A DNA stretch of 38,733 bases from Methylobacter sp. (GCA_025361585.1 JANYKK010000089.1:1-38733), one strand, 5' to 3'; positions 24,331 through 31,148 are shown, numbered from the stretch's first letter. Program-made: numbers and translations. Notes: generated by a model not told the origin, from the sequence alone.

Positions 24331-25239
24331 CTAGTCAGTTGATACTATGCCAGCAGGCGGGGCTACATCGTCAATCATCAACACAGTTCTGGGGTTGCTA
24401 TTCGATGATTTGGAAATGCGCACCTGTTTGCTATACAAATCTGGCTGTTGATACAAGTCGGACATGATGCGGTTATCGCCCAGGCGCATGGCGACGCCTT
24501 TATTTTGTGCCCAGACGTGGAACAGTCGTAAGGCTTGTGTACCTAGGCAGGGCGCAAAAGGAGCATTGATGACTGCCGTATTTTGCTTTCTCCAATCGTC
24601 GGCAAATTGACCGGACAGGGATAGCGGTATGGTTGGCGCTTTGGCAATTGGGGTAGTAATTTGCTGAGCTGGCTGTTGCTGCAAGGTGTTGATATTGGCT
24701 TGGTGGCTAACCAGTAGGCGCTGGGTGGCGGATTCCAACACCACCGGCACTAACTCAAACGGTACGCATTCACGGAGAAAGGTGCTTAGCTGTTGGGCAT
24801 TACTGCCAGAAACCACGCAAGCATCAAAGGGGACTACCTGCTGATGCGTTTCACCATTTTCAATACTGATTAACAGGCGAGTGCGGATGTTTTCAATGGT
24901 CTGCGGCTTGGCTTGCAGTAACCGGCGTTCGCAGTCGATGAAATAGCGACGGGCTTGTTTGCCTTTTTCATTGCGCTCGACCATCGATAGTTCTTTCGCC
25001 ATGTCGAGACTGACGTGATATTCAATGGATGGACGACCGCCTTTAGGTTTTGCGGATTTTTCCGCGAAACTCAAGAAGTCTTGATTTTCCTGAAATCCGT
25101 AATCTGAAATACGGTCTTTAATCCACTCACGGAAGTGATTAGCGACCTCTAAAAATGAATGCAGTAAACGTGCATCAACGAGTTGGACAGGCAAGCCGGA
25201 CAATTCGCCAGCAAAAACAGGGATAAGTTGAGTATTCAT
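24331..25239 (-). CDS. Antirepressor with AntA/AntB domain
   Basis: The 302-residue protein has an N-terminal AntA/AntB domain: VDARLLHSFLEVANHFREWIKDRISDYGFQENQDFLSF, then GRPSIEYHVSLDMAKELSMVERNEKGKQARRYFIDCE. The remaining 190 residues are variable, with a Gln-rich linker near 190-200 and a possible C-terminal domain (LRLFHVWAQNKGVAMRLGDNRIMSDLYQQ). Antirepressors of this kind bind or disable the CI-type repressor. The ATG overlaps the stop of the small upstream ORF (ATGA) and its own ribosome site, TTTAGGAG, is a target of the C4-like antisense RNA. This arrangement resembles P1/P7 immI (c4-icd-ant). Confidence 0.85.
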   Translation of the reverse strand: MNTQLIPVFAGELSGLPVQLVDARLLHSFLEVANHFREWIKDRISDYGFQENQDFLSFAEKSAKPKGGRPSIEYHVSLDMAKELSMVERNEKGKQARRYFIDCERRLLQAKPQTIENIRTRLLISIENGETHQQVVPFDACVVSGSNAQQLSTFLRECVPFELVPVVLESATQRLLVSHQANINTLQQQPAQQITTPIAKAPTIPLSLSGQFADDWRKQNTAVINAPFAPCLGTQALRLFHVWAQNKGVAMRLGDNRIMSDLYQQPDLYSKQVRISKSSNSNPRTVLMIDDVAPPAGIVSTD

Positions 25240-25412
25240 TGAGCGCTCCTAAATGATTTTAAACCATCGACCGAAGCGACCAAACTTAGGGCGATGGATG
25301 ACGTATCGGGTTGGTCGACCGGTAGGAGCACCGGCAAGCCCGAAGGCTTCCCAATACGCCACCCACCATAAATAGTGGGGGCATAAAAAAAGCCATGAAC
25401 CTTCCGGCGCAT
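25236..25412 (-). CDS. Icd/Ash-like small ORF overlapping the C4 RNA
   Basis: The track start at 25514 lies upstream of the promoter and cannot be used. An ATG at 25412 has AGGAGG 10 bases upstream and gives 58 residues (MRRKVHGFFYAPTIYGGWRIGKPSGLPVLLPVDQPDTSS...). The stop overlaps the antirepressor start. Its sequence is largely dictated by the conserved RNA, as with the Ash/Icd-like ORFs annotated over P4/P1-type immunity RNAs. It may serve mainly as a leader peptide that couples translation to the antirepressor; a cell-division role is known for P1 Icd but cannot be claimed here. Confidence 0.45.
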   Translation of the reverse strand: MRRKVHGFFYAPTIYGGWRIGKPSGLPVLLPVDQPDTSSIALSLVASVDGLKSFRSAQ

Positions 25413-25470
25413 AGCGTTAGCGCCTCCTAAATACGAGCGACCAAACCCGCACTGCCCATGTGGGGCAGCG
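25240..25470 (-). ncRNA. C4-type antisense RNA and its two targets
   Basis: The minus-strand leader contains the block TTTGGTCGCT ... TTTAGGAG twice: just upstream of the small ORF (near 25423-25446) and just upstream of the antirepressor (near 25243-25286). Between them (25308-25335) the transcript contains GCTCCTA and CGACCAA, complementary to TAGGAGC and TTGGTCG of both blocks, presented in or beside hairpins (CCGGT/ACCGG, AAGCC/GGCTT). This a1-b1 / a'-b' / a2-b2 arrangement is that of the C4 antisense RNA of phages P1 and P7 and the CI RNA of P4, which masks ribosome sites of the ant operon. A 5' hairpin CTGCCC/GGGCAG (25452-25468) starts the transcript. Exact processing ends cannot be seen. 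Confidence 0.7.
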
Positions 25471-25476
25471 TGGGCA

Positions 25477-25505
25477 AGGATAATGCTGTTTTGCAGGTTA
25501 GTCAA
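25477..25505 (-). promoter_or_regulatory. Sigma-70 promoter of the C4-antirepressor transcript
   Basis: On the minus strand TTGACT (25505-25500), a 17-base spacer, then TATCCT (25482-25477). Transcription would start near 25470, just before the first C4 hairpin. Confidence 0.7.
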
Positions 25506-25567
25506 TAGGTTCATAGCTTGGTCTATACTTTAATTTCTTGTTTTTATTTACTTATGGAGCTTTAAAA

Positions 25568-25771
25568 ATGATCGAAATAAAGAAGTTTTTCCGTGAAAAC
25601 GTAGAGCTATTTGCCACTTCAAAGCAGAAGTCACTCGAATATAATGAGCAGCGAGGATTTCTCGCCATGAGCGAGGCAATCGAGCAAATTCAGTGGCAGT
25701 TAAATCAGATCGACCAAGAATTGGTAGCTCTACGCCAAGAGATTCGCACGCTGTCAGATCGTATCGATTGA
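25568..25771 (+). CDS. Small coiled-coil protein on the opposite strand
   Basis: The ATG at 25568 (MIEIKKFFRENVELFATSKQKSLEYNEQRGFLAMSEAIEQIQWQLNQ) has GGAG 8 bases upstream and gives 67 residues; the track start at 25538 is upstream of that site. The second half (IDQELVALRQEIRTLSDRID) is a heptad-like coil. It is the only plus-strand gene in 28 kb and is divergent from the C4 promoter; TATACT near 25525 could be its -10. The function is unknown; a role in the immunity circuit is possible from position only. Confidence 0.55.
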   Translation: MIEIKKFFRENVELFATSKQKSLEYNEQRGFLAMSEAIEQIQWQLNQIDQELVALRQEIRTLSDRID

Positions 25772-25818
25772 CAGGTCTATTAGATAATCCTGCATCTGTT
25801 GTATTCATAGCTCTTTTC

Positions 25819-26349
25819 CTATCTTGCCAAGGTATAAAAACTGCTCGACAAGTCGCCAAGCAGGGTTTCAATGTGATCCATCAGCAGGGATCGGATTTTC
25901 TGCTCGTCGGTTTCGGCGGCGAGTTGTGGAGCTAATATGTCGGGTAATGATTCCAAGCGGTTACGGATGATGGTGTCGCCATCAACTACGCACAGCTTGA
26001 CTTCATCGGCGACCAACAAGGTGCCGCGTAGTGTTGCCAGTTCAATTTCGACTAATTCGGCGTTGGCCGTTTCTCGCCTTGCCTTAGCATCCTGGAAACG
26101 ACTACCTGAGCCTGATACGGGGGCGCCGCTAGTTTGCGTACCCAGCCCTTTGCTACCCCGTTCTTGCTCATGCCGTTTAGTAACGCCATCCTTAGCGGGG
26201 TCTTTGGTCTTAGCGATGAGTTCGATTGATGCCTCAACATCGACTTTTCCATCTTGCATGGCTAATCGCCCGGCGCTCTTAAGCTGAGTAACATAGCTGC
26301 GAGTGCTGCCGATGTATGAGGCAAATTCCGCTTGGCTCATTAAGGTCAT
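25819..26349 (-). CDS. Terminase small subunit
   Basis: The 176-residue protein begins MTLMSQAEFASYIGSTRSYVTQLKSAGRLAMQDGKVDVEASIELI, a winged-HTH/Nu1-type DNA-binding start, followed by a disordered Gly/Ser/Lys-rich linker (residues about 60-85) and a helical C-terminal half, RRETANAELVEIELATLRGTLLVADEVKLCVVDGDTIIRNRLESLPD, typical of phage terminase small subunits (DUF1441/Nu1-like). The ATG overlaps the upstream stop and has AAGGGG six bases before it. It recognises phage DNA for GpA. Confidence 0.85.
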   Translation of the reverse strand: MTLMSQAEFASYIGSTRSYVTQLKSAGRLAMQDGKVDVEASIELIAKTKDPAKDGVTKRHEQERGSKGLGTQTSGAPVSGSGSRFQDAKARRETANAELVEIELATLRGTLLVADEVKLCVVDGDTIIRNRLESLPDILAPQLAAETDEQKIRSLLMDHIETLLGDLSSSFYTLAR

Positions 26350-26669
26350 GCAGCCCCCTTCAACCCGCTAATCAGCATTAAATGATCAAACCCTTTGGCG
26401 AATGTCGCCACTGCGTCACGATGACATCTAAACCCAGAGCGCCCGCTTCGTGTTGCCGCGTCAGAGGAGAAACCCATTGCCGATAAAATAATAAACCGTC
26501 TGGCATCCTCAATGGGGTCGTCAGATAAATTGACGGCATTCTCGACATACCGATAATGAGCAGGCAGCAAGTCGATAATAAAAGGGGATAACCGCCATTT
26601 GCCGCCGTGGTATCTAAGGGCGGGACGACTTATTTTCTTGTCTATGATTGATGGCTCTTGTTGATCCAT
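26346..26669 (-). pseudogene. Adenine-specific DNA methylase (D12 class) with internal deletion
   Basis: The ATG at 26669 overlaps the upstream stop (TAATG) and gives 107 residues. Residues 14-45, SRPALRYHGGKWRLSPFIIDLLPAHYRYVE, are the N-terminus of phage D12-class N6-adenine methylases with the SAM-binding GGK motif. The sequence then jumps straight to DDPIEDARRFIILSAMGFSSDAATRSGRSGFRCH, a segment that in full-length enzymes lies about 50-60 residues later. The FxGG motif after YVEP and the catalytic DPPY are both absent, and the protein is less than half the usual 270. The frame is open and coupled, so a peptide is probably made, but methylation is not expected. Confidence 0.65.
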
Positions 26670-27010
26670 TAACATGACCCCACCCCCACAAAGTTGACAC
26701 AGGCTTTTTGGATGGCTTTTGTTGTGCCTGGATAACCTGAGAAAACGAGGCAATGCCCGGCTTTCGATGTCGCGGACATGCGGTGCCAGCTCGCGCACTC
26801 TTCGCATTGCCGCCCCTCATGCAGCAATGGCGGCTGTTGTTCGGTCGGTTCTACGCTAAGAATCGAAAAATCCAAGGTTGCGCCAGCCAAGCCGGTTATT
26901 AATCCAGCGGCGTGGAGCTGTTTTGCCAGAGCGTAAAACCCAGGCACAGCATCCCTCATTTGCTGATTAAAGCTTTTTACGTTCTCGTGTCCACACGTTA
27001 TCTTTGTCAT
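26669..27010 (-). CDS. Cysteine-containing phage protein, unknown function
   Basis: The 113-residue protein (MTKITCGHENVKSFNQQMRDAVPGFYALAKQLHAAGLITGLAGATLDF) has a C-terminal half with CEECASWHRM and two further cysteines (GHCLVFSGYP, KACVNF), a spacing that could bind zinc. Similar short CxxC-W proteins are common in early phage regions. The start lacks a strong ribosome site. It is followed without gap by the methylase remnant and preceded by the iteron array. Confidence 0.55.
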   Translation of the reverse strand: MTKITCGHENVKSFNQQMRDAVPGFYALAKQLHAAGLITGLAGATLDFSILSVEPTEQQPPLLHEGRQCEECASWHRMSATSKAGHCLVFSGYPGTTKAIQKACVNFVGVGSC

Positions 27011-27038
27011 TTTTTTTAAAAAGCGGTTAATAGGGGTC

Positions 27039-27286
27039 TGTGCAGGGTGTGCAGGCAGTTGTGCAGGGTGCGGAAAATCGCGAGGCGTTGATATGCGTGG
27101 CTTGTGCAGGGTGTGCAGGGTGTGCAGGCATGCCCTATACGCGAGGGCGTTTGTTTTGATGTTGATTTGTTGTTTATTCCTCGCGCGTCACGTAAAGGGA
27201 CACCCCTGCACACCCTGCACAGGCCACGCACAGCGCGGCATTGACCCTGCACAATACCCTGCACAACTGCCTGCACACCCTGCACA
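27039..27286. other. Symmetric iteron array, candidate phage replication origin
   Basis: Six copies of TGTGCAGG(G) (starts 27039, 27048, 27060, 27103, 27112, 27121) are mirrored by six copies of (C)CCTGCACA (starts 27204, 27213, 27245, 27257, 27269, 27278). Outer arms of 31 bp (27039-27069 against 27256-27286) are perfect inverted repeats, and inner arms of about 27 bp (27094-27120 against 27204-27230) differ at one base. Both pairs share a centre near 27162. The middle holds an AT-rich stretch (TTTGTTTTGATGTTGATTTG) flanked by ACGCGAGG/CCTCGCG. It lies 4 bases after the stop of the primase-helicase gene. The ORFs called through it (27016-27297 and 27093-27293) are repeats read as protein. 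Confidence 0.65.
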
Positions 27287-27289
27287 AAA

Positions 27290-29707
27290 TTAGCCACGGC
27301 TTGCCTCGATGTAGTTTTCTACGTGTTTTTTAAAGTCGTTAACGTGCCTGCCTAGCCAGCCGGTCTCTGAATCTCCTGGTGACATTTCGTCAGCGCTGGC
27401 AGGGATGATGATGGTTTTCGGGTTTTCGACCATAGCCGTTCCGGTCAGGTAGCGTTTCCGTTCCTTTTTGACGCCAGGGCGCTTTGCTATGGCGTCGATG
27501 GCTTTGTTTTTGGGCGCTGACCTTACGCCCTCACGCCTACACCAATGGGTATATAAGATGTAAACATCTTCCGATAGCGCCGGTATTGGTGCTACACCGT
27601 TGATTTCTTTGCTGTTCCATTCGTCGTAAAAGCGGATAATGCTGTCCTTGCTCAGGTCTTGCAGATCCCGTTTGGCGGCGGTCATGATCGGCTTGGTATG
27701 CGGGCTAAAATCCCCCATGTCCAAGGTTAACAGGTGGCTAAGCAGTGCCTCAGCGCCGCCGTTGTCCACTTCGGCGGCGACTTCCTTATAAAATTCAGCG
27801 CCCAGTTTTTCCGGCGTCCAAATCACTTGGTGTCGCCGGTCGTCTTGATCGATGACGACCGGCATTCGTTCGTTCGATAAAAAAACTAAATTGACGTGGT
27901 TGGCCTCTTCGTAGGCCGCCATGTTTTTTGGGTTGATGCGTATTCGGTCACTGGTGATCAGACCCTTGAGTTTGTTTTTTATGTGATACAAATCCGATCT
28001 TGCCACCACTTCGTCGGCCAGCATGAACAGTTTGCCCCCAAAACAATCGTTGAACTTGTCTTCAATGGCCGACTGGTCGATGACGCGACCGTATTTGCCG
28101 TAGAGGCCTAAGATGACGTCGAAGAATAGGTTTTTCCCCGTCCCTTGGGGGCCGTGGACGACGATGGTGGTTTTCAGTTTCGCGCCGGGGTGTTGCATGG
28201 GGTATGCCAGCCAGCGGAGTACCCAATCGTAAACGGCGGCGCTGTGTTGCTCTTCGGCGCACATGTACATGAGCAGTTCCAGCAGGCGCTCGCAACGGCC
28301 CTCTTTGGGTCGGGTCGGGAAGCCGTCCCAGACGTTGCAGGTGATGTTTATGTCTTTGCCGGTTGGGTCGAAGCCGACCTCGTCGGGGCGCACGATGCGC
28401 CGCTGTTTGCTTTCTTGCCAGCGCTTGGGGATGTCGGAGTGTACGCAAGCCTGTTTAAAGTCGTTGATGGCTACGCGCATGTGCTCTTGCGCATCGAATA
28501 ACATGCCGCCCATGCCGTAAACCAGAGCATATCGATCCAAGGCGTAGTTGTAGCAGTCGATAGGTTTGAGCGCGGCTTTTTTATCTTCCCCGCCCCCCTG
28601 TGGTTGTGCTTCCCGCGCTTTGGCGGCGGTGGTGAATCCATAGTGCTGAAGGGCGATTTCTATCTGCGTCCTTACCGTGTGAAGCCCGTCGGTCAGGTGT
28701 AGGTCGTTAAAGTCGGTCAACTTGCCTTGGTTGCGGCAGTAGTGGTCGAAACGCGCTTCGGGATCTGCAAACCGGGGCGACACGATGCGACCGCCAACGG
28801 ACAGGGCGGCCAGTTCTGCGGCTTGGTGCCCGGCGTTTGTTTTACCGTGTGGGCCTTGGCAATGGGGGCAGGTGGTTGATAAGTTGACCTGCACGGGTTT
28901 TTTACAGCGCTTACAGGCCGAAAAAGCGTCATCGTCTGCGCAAATTAAAATTTGTGTGCTGGGGTAATATTTTTTCAGCGCCTGGGCTACGGATAGTAGG
29001 TTGCCTGCATCGAAAGCGACGGCGACCGGAAAGCCGGTGGCTTCGTGGATGCTTGCAGCGGTGGCGTAGCCTTCGGCAATTAATAGCAAGGTCGTCGGGC
29101 TGCCGATCAAATGAAAATGGGCTTTTTTGGCGGCACCGGCAGGCCAATTTTGTTTATCTCGCCCAAGTTTATCGATCTGGTCTTTTTGTTTGGTTTTATC
29201 GAGGATGAATTGTAGTCCGTGGATACGTCCTAATACGTCCAGCATCGGCACAACCATCGCGCCATTTTCGGTGAACTTTACGCCGTGGGCGGCAATGCCT
29301 TTGCGTGACAGGTAATCGCAATCGCCGTCTGTTTGGAGCTTCCTCCACATTGAACTTGCCTTGGCGGCAGACTGCTCTGCCTTGCGTTTTTGCTCTTGGT
29401 CGGTGCGCTTTTTGTCGTCAGCGAGGCGTTGTTTTATCGCGGCTTTTTGTTCGTCGCTTAGGCTTTTATTGAGCTTATCGCCAAGCTCTATTTTTTGAAC
29501 GTTGTTGTCGTCGCCGTACCAAATGCCATAGCTGCCCACCAGCACGGTGTCGCCACCGGGTAAGGTGATTTCATGCAGTTTGTACCAGCCGCGTTTCTCC
29601 CGATCCCCATCGACGCGACATCGCGCCATCCGCCCGATCTCCATGTGTTTGATCTGGAGACCGAAATGGATCAGTTGCAGCTTTACGCTATCGTAGTTCG
29701 AGGCCAT
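27290..29707 (-). CDS. Phage DNA primase-helicase (Toprim + SF3-like ATPase)
   Basis: The protein has 805 residues. Residues 1-80 are an N-terminal domain, 90-120 a charged helix, and 205-310 a Toprim-like domain with the acidic IAEGYATAASIHEATG and ICADDDA. Inside the Toprim, after the DDD (258-260), a zinc-ribbon-like insertion CKRC...CPHC spans about 265-283. The helicase part has Walker A GPQGTGKN at 519-526, Walker B FMLADE near 561-566 and a sensor-like LVFLSNERMPVVIDQDDRRHQVIW, matching the DUF5906/D5-type replicative ATPases. It should initiate leading-strand synthesis at the adjacent iteron array. The start has no strong ribosome site and may depend on coupling with the gene 6 bases upstream. 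Confidence 0.9.
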   Translation of the reverse strand: MASNYDSVKLQLIHFGLQIKHMEIGRMARCRVDGDREKRGWYKLHEITLPGGDTVLVGSYGIWYGDDNNVQKIELGDKLNKSLSDEQKAAIKQRLADDKKRTDQEQKRKAEQSAAKASSMWRKLQTDGDCDYLSRKGIAAHGVKFTENGAMVVPMLDVLGRIHGLQFILDKTKQKDQIDKLGRDKQNWPAGAAKKAHFHLIGSPTTLLLIAEGYATAASIHEATGFPVAVAFDAGNLLSVAQALKKYYPSTQILICADDDAFSACKRCKKPVQVNLSTTCPHCQGPHGKTNAGHQAAELAALSVGGRIVSPRFADPEARFDHYCRNQGKLTDFNDLHLTDGLHTVRTQIEIALQHYGFTTAAKAREAQPQGGGEDKKAALKPIDCYNYALDRYALVYGMGGMLFDAQEHMRVAINDFKQACVHSDIPKRWQESKQRRIVRPDEVGFDPTGKDINITCNVWDGFPTRPKEGRCERLLELLMYMCAEEQHSAAVYDWVLRWLAYPMQHPGAKLKTTIVVHGPQGTGKNLFFDVILGLYGKYGRVIDQSAIEDKFNDCFGGKLFMLADEVVARSDLYHIKNKLKGLITSDRIRINPKNMAAYEEANHVNLVFLSNERMPVVIDQDDRRHQVIWTPEKLGAEFYKEVAAEVDNGGAEALLSHLLTLDMGDFSPHTKPIMTAAKRDLQDLSKDSIIRFYDEWNSKEINGVAPIPALSEDVYILYTHWCRREGVRSAPKNKAIDAIAKRPGVKKERKRYLTGTAMVENPKTIIIPASADEMSPGDSETGWLGRHVNDFKKHVENYIEASRG

Positions 29708-29712
29708 TATTT

Positions 29713-30498
29713 TTATTTTGGCAATGCGGCGTTGACCGCATGCTGTAAGTTGCCGGTGAAGTACATTTCAAAATATTTGTCGTATGTGTCATCAGCTATG
29801 CGCCCGATGTCGAGCCGTCGCTTATAATTTGCCGTGCGAACAAATAGCAGCACGGGGCGGATCACTGTGGACGAGCCTTGACCCTGCCCATCATGCAACG
29901 TTATTCGCATATAAATGCCTGGATGGTGTCGGCTTCTACTGCCCGGTTGGATTGAGAAGTAGGCATAACCCAGCTTATTTCTCGTGCTTTTTGCTAGTTT
30001 CGCCCTGCCCTTTTGACCCATGTTTGACCGGAATCCGGCATCACCAAAGGTATCGAAATAAGATAAAATTTGGACTATCTGACCTTTCGACATATTACCG
30101 AAACTATCGAACTTTGCCCCAGCCGCACTGGGCACCGTAAAATAACCCGCAGGCAAGATGCCTTTTTTGTAGAGCTTCGCCTCGAACTTTTTAAACCATC
30201 GCTGGCCTCCCTCAACTTGAGGATTTAAGTAATGTTGACCCGGATTAAGCCGCATTGGGTCTTTGGGTGTTACTATCGATTGCAACTGCGTTTCCTTGGC
30301 CTCGACCACGTTCATCGAATTCAGAGTGAAGCTTGTAGGACGGTCGAACACAGACTCCATTTCATCAACCACCTTGTTTTTTGCCACATACGCAAGCTGA
30401 TTCAGCGTCTTCACCATCACAATAGGCAACTGCTCTCTTTGCAGATTATTCAAGCCCCGAATCAACTCATCTAACCCGCGTATTTCAACAGCCGCCAC
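29713..30498 (-). CDS. Phage protein resembling minor tail (gp10/GPZ-like) proteins
   Basis: The 261-residue protein starts at a GTG (MAAVEIRGLDELIRGLNNLQREQLPIVMVKTLNQLAYVAKNKVVDEMESVFDRPTSFTLNS) with AGAGGG upstream. An N-terminal helical module that treats pairs of subunits in this manner is typical of small tail-completion or minor tail Z-like proteins. If correct, its place between early regulators and the primase is unusual. The middle contains GGQRWFKKFEAKLYKKGILPAGYFTVPSAAG and the end LLFVRTANYKRRLDIGRIADDTYDKYFEMYF. An operator-like site lies 16 bases upstream of the start. Confidence 0.55.
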   Translation of the reverse strand: MAAVEIRGLDELIRGLNNLQREQLPIVMVKTLNQLAYVAKNKVVDEMESVFDRPTSFTLNSMNVVEAKETQLQSIVTPKDPMRLNPGQHYLNPQVEGGQRWFKKFEAKLYKKGILPAGYFTVPSAAGAKFDSFGNMSKGQIVQILSYFDTFGDAGFRSNMGQKGRAKLAKSTRNKLGYAYFSIQPGSRSRHHPGIYMRITLHDGQGQGSSTVIRPVLLFVRTANYKRRLDIGRIADDTYDKYFEMYFTGNLQHAVNAALPK

Positions 30499-30513
30499 AA
30501 AAACACCCTCTAA

Positions 30514-30529
30514 CTAACAAATTGTTTAG
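30514..30529. promoter_or_regulatory. Repressor-operator-like site upstream of the 261-aa gene
   Basis: CTAACAAATTGTTTAG shares 13 of 15 positions with the reverse complement (CAAACAAATTGTTTG) of the operator in the cro-cI gap. It may bind the same repressor or Cro, but a matching promoter is weak. Confidence 0.4.
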
Positions 30530-30720
30530 TAACATAAAACCCCACTACCTACACAAACAAAGGGGCTCGAATTACCCGCAGTGGGGGATGCTGGGAAGTA
30601 CCTTTTACTTGGCATTGCCTTGTCAATCGCTAACTTAACAATTGACAAAACTGATTCTAAAAGCGTTTTAATCATAAAAAAAAGGGGGGGGGAAGAAGTA
30701 GGGCGATAGAGGATCACCAT
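30526..30720 (-). CDS. Small early ORF containing a C9T8 homopolymer tract
   Basis: The 64-residue ORF begins MVILYRPTSSPPLFFMIKTLLESVLSIVKLAIDKAMPSK. Its ATG overlaps the upstream stop in TAATG, with GGGGCGG before it. Codons 10-15 are nine C followed by eight T on the coding strand, so loss or gain of one base would switch the frame. An internal ATG just after the tract has no ribosome site. The product has one moderately hydrophobic segment. No family recognised. Confidence 0.4.
   Translation of the reverse strand: MVILYRPTSSPPLFFMIKTLLESVLSIVKLAIDKAMPSKRYFPASPTAGNSSPFVCVGSGVLCY
30676..30692. repeat. A8G9 (coding strand C9T8) homopolymer tract
   Basis: Eight A followed directly by nine G on the plus strand. 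Such tracts are prone to replication slippage and also to sequencing error. Confidence 0.85.
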
Positions 30721-30968
30721 TACCGCCCCAACAAATCTGATTTATCATTGTGCGCAACGCCCTGCCCCTGTTCAGTATCTAGCGAGTTAAACAAACATTG
30801 ATTAATCGTATAGCTCACCCCGCGCGAATCATCATCGCCTTGCGGACAACAGGCATTGGCCTGCTCATGCGCATGAACCGCCGATCCAGCCCACACCGAC
30901 GCACCAATAATCCGCTTGCCATACAAATTAAAAAAATCAACCCAATAACCACCGAACGACGTATTCAT
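30720..30968 (-). CDS. Small phage protein with cysteine pair
   Basis: The 82-residue protein (MNTSFGGYWVDFFNLYGKRIIGASVWAGSAVHAHEQANACCPQGDDDSRG) has a mildly hydrophobic N-terminal half and a hydrophilic end. The ATG overlaps the stop of the preceding short frame (ATGA) and is preceded by GAGGGAG. It belongs to the leftward early transcript below LuxR-type HTH gene. No family recognised. Confidence 0.55.
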   Translation of the reverse strand: MNTSFGGYWVDFFNLYGKRIIGASVWAGSAVHAHEQANACCPQGDDDSRGVSYTINQCLFNSLDTEQGQGVAHNDKSDLLGR

Positions 30969-31054
30969 GCTTCATACTCCCTCAAATGCTCAGGCTGCCA
31001 CGTTGGATCACGCCCCATCAAAGCGGTGATTAACCCAACCCAAACAATTATCAA
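30965..31054 (-). CDS. Very short ORF ending GRDPTWQPEHLREYEA
   Basis: From a TTG at 31054 the frame reads MIIVWVGLITALMGRDPTWQPEHLREYEA (29 residues); from the internal ATG it is 17 residues. A hydrophobic start followed by the acidic/aromatic tail looks designed rather than random, and the stop overlaps the next ATG. It overlaps the 46-aa membrane protein in another frame. No good ribosome site is visible, so confidence is low. Confidence 0.35.
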   Translation of the reverse strand: MIIVWVGLITALMGRDPTWQPEHLREYEA

Positions 31055-31148
31055 TAACCGTTAACAGCGCATGGACGACAACAAACACCAACAAAACCGA
31101 TAGCCCGATCACTAACCAAAAAAAAGCACGGGCAATCTTAAGCTTCAT
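31008..31148 (-). CDS. 46-aa single-span membrane protein
   Basis: This gene is too short for the track. It reads [39 protein letters not shown], giving one clear membrane helix at residues 9-33 after a positive N-terminus, then NHRFDGA. The ATG overlaps the last 11 bases of the LuxR-type gene, implying coupled translation. Small membrane proteins expressed early may modulate host functions or superinfection; nothing more can be said. Confidence 0.55.
   Translation of the reverse strand: MKLKIARAFFWLVIGLSVLLVFVVVHALLTVIDNCLGWVNHRFDGA

Noticed and set aside
25413-25514. N-terminal extension (MNLLTNLQNSII...) of the small ORF upstream of the antirepressor
   Set aside because: It would start upstream of and within the promoter; the ATG at 25412 has AGGAGG and fits the C4 layout.
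27039-27286. CRISPR array
   Set aside because: The repeated units are only 9 bp, adjacent, and inverted between halves; there are no spacers of 30 bp and no cas genes.
27016-27297. 93-aa minus-strand ORF and 66-aa plus-strand ORF through 27.0-27.3 kb
   Set aside because: Both are translations of the 9-bp iteron units (VQGVQ, CRVCRVC repeats), without a ribosome site or family character.
15128-30968. Similarity between the 66-aa and 82-aa proteins (RGVGYTINK / RGVSYTINQ)
   Set aside because: Only a nine-residue match with no similarity around it; likely chance.
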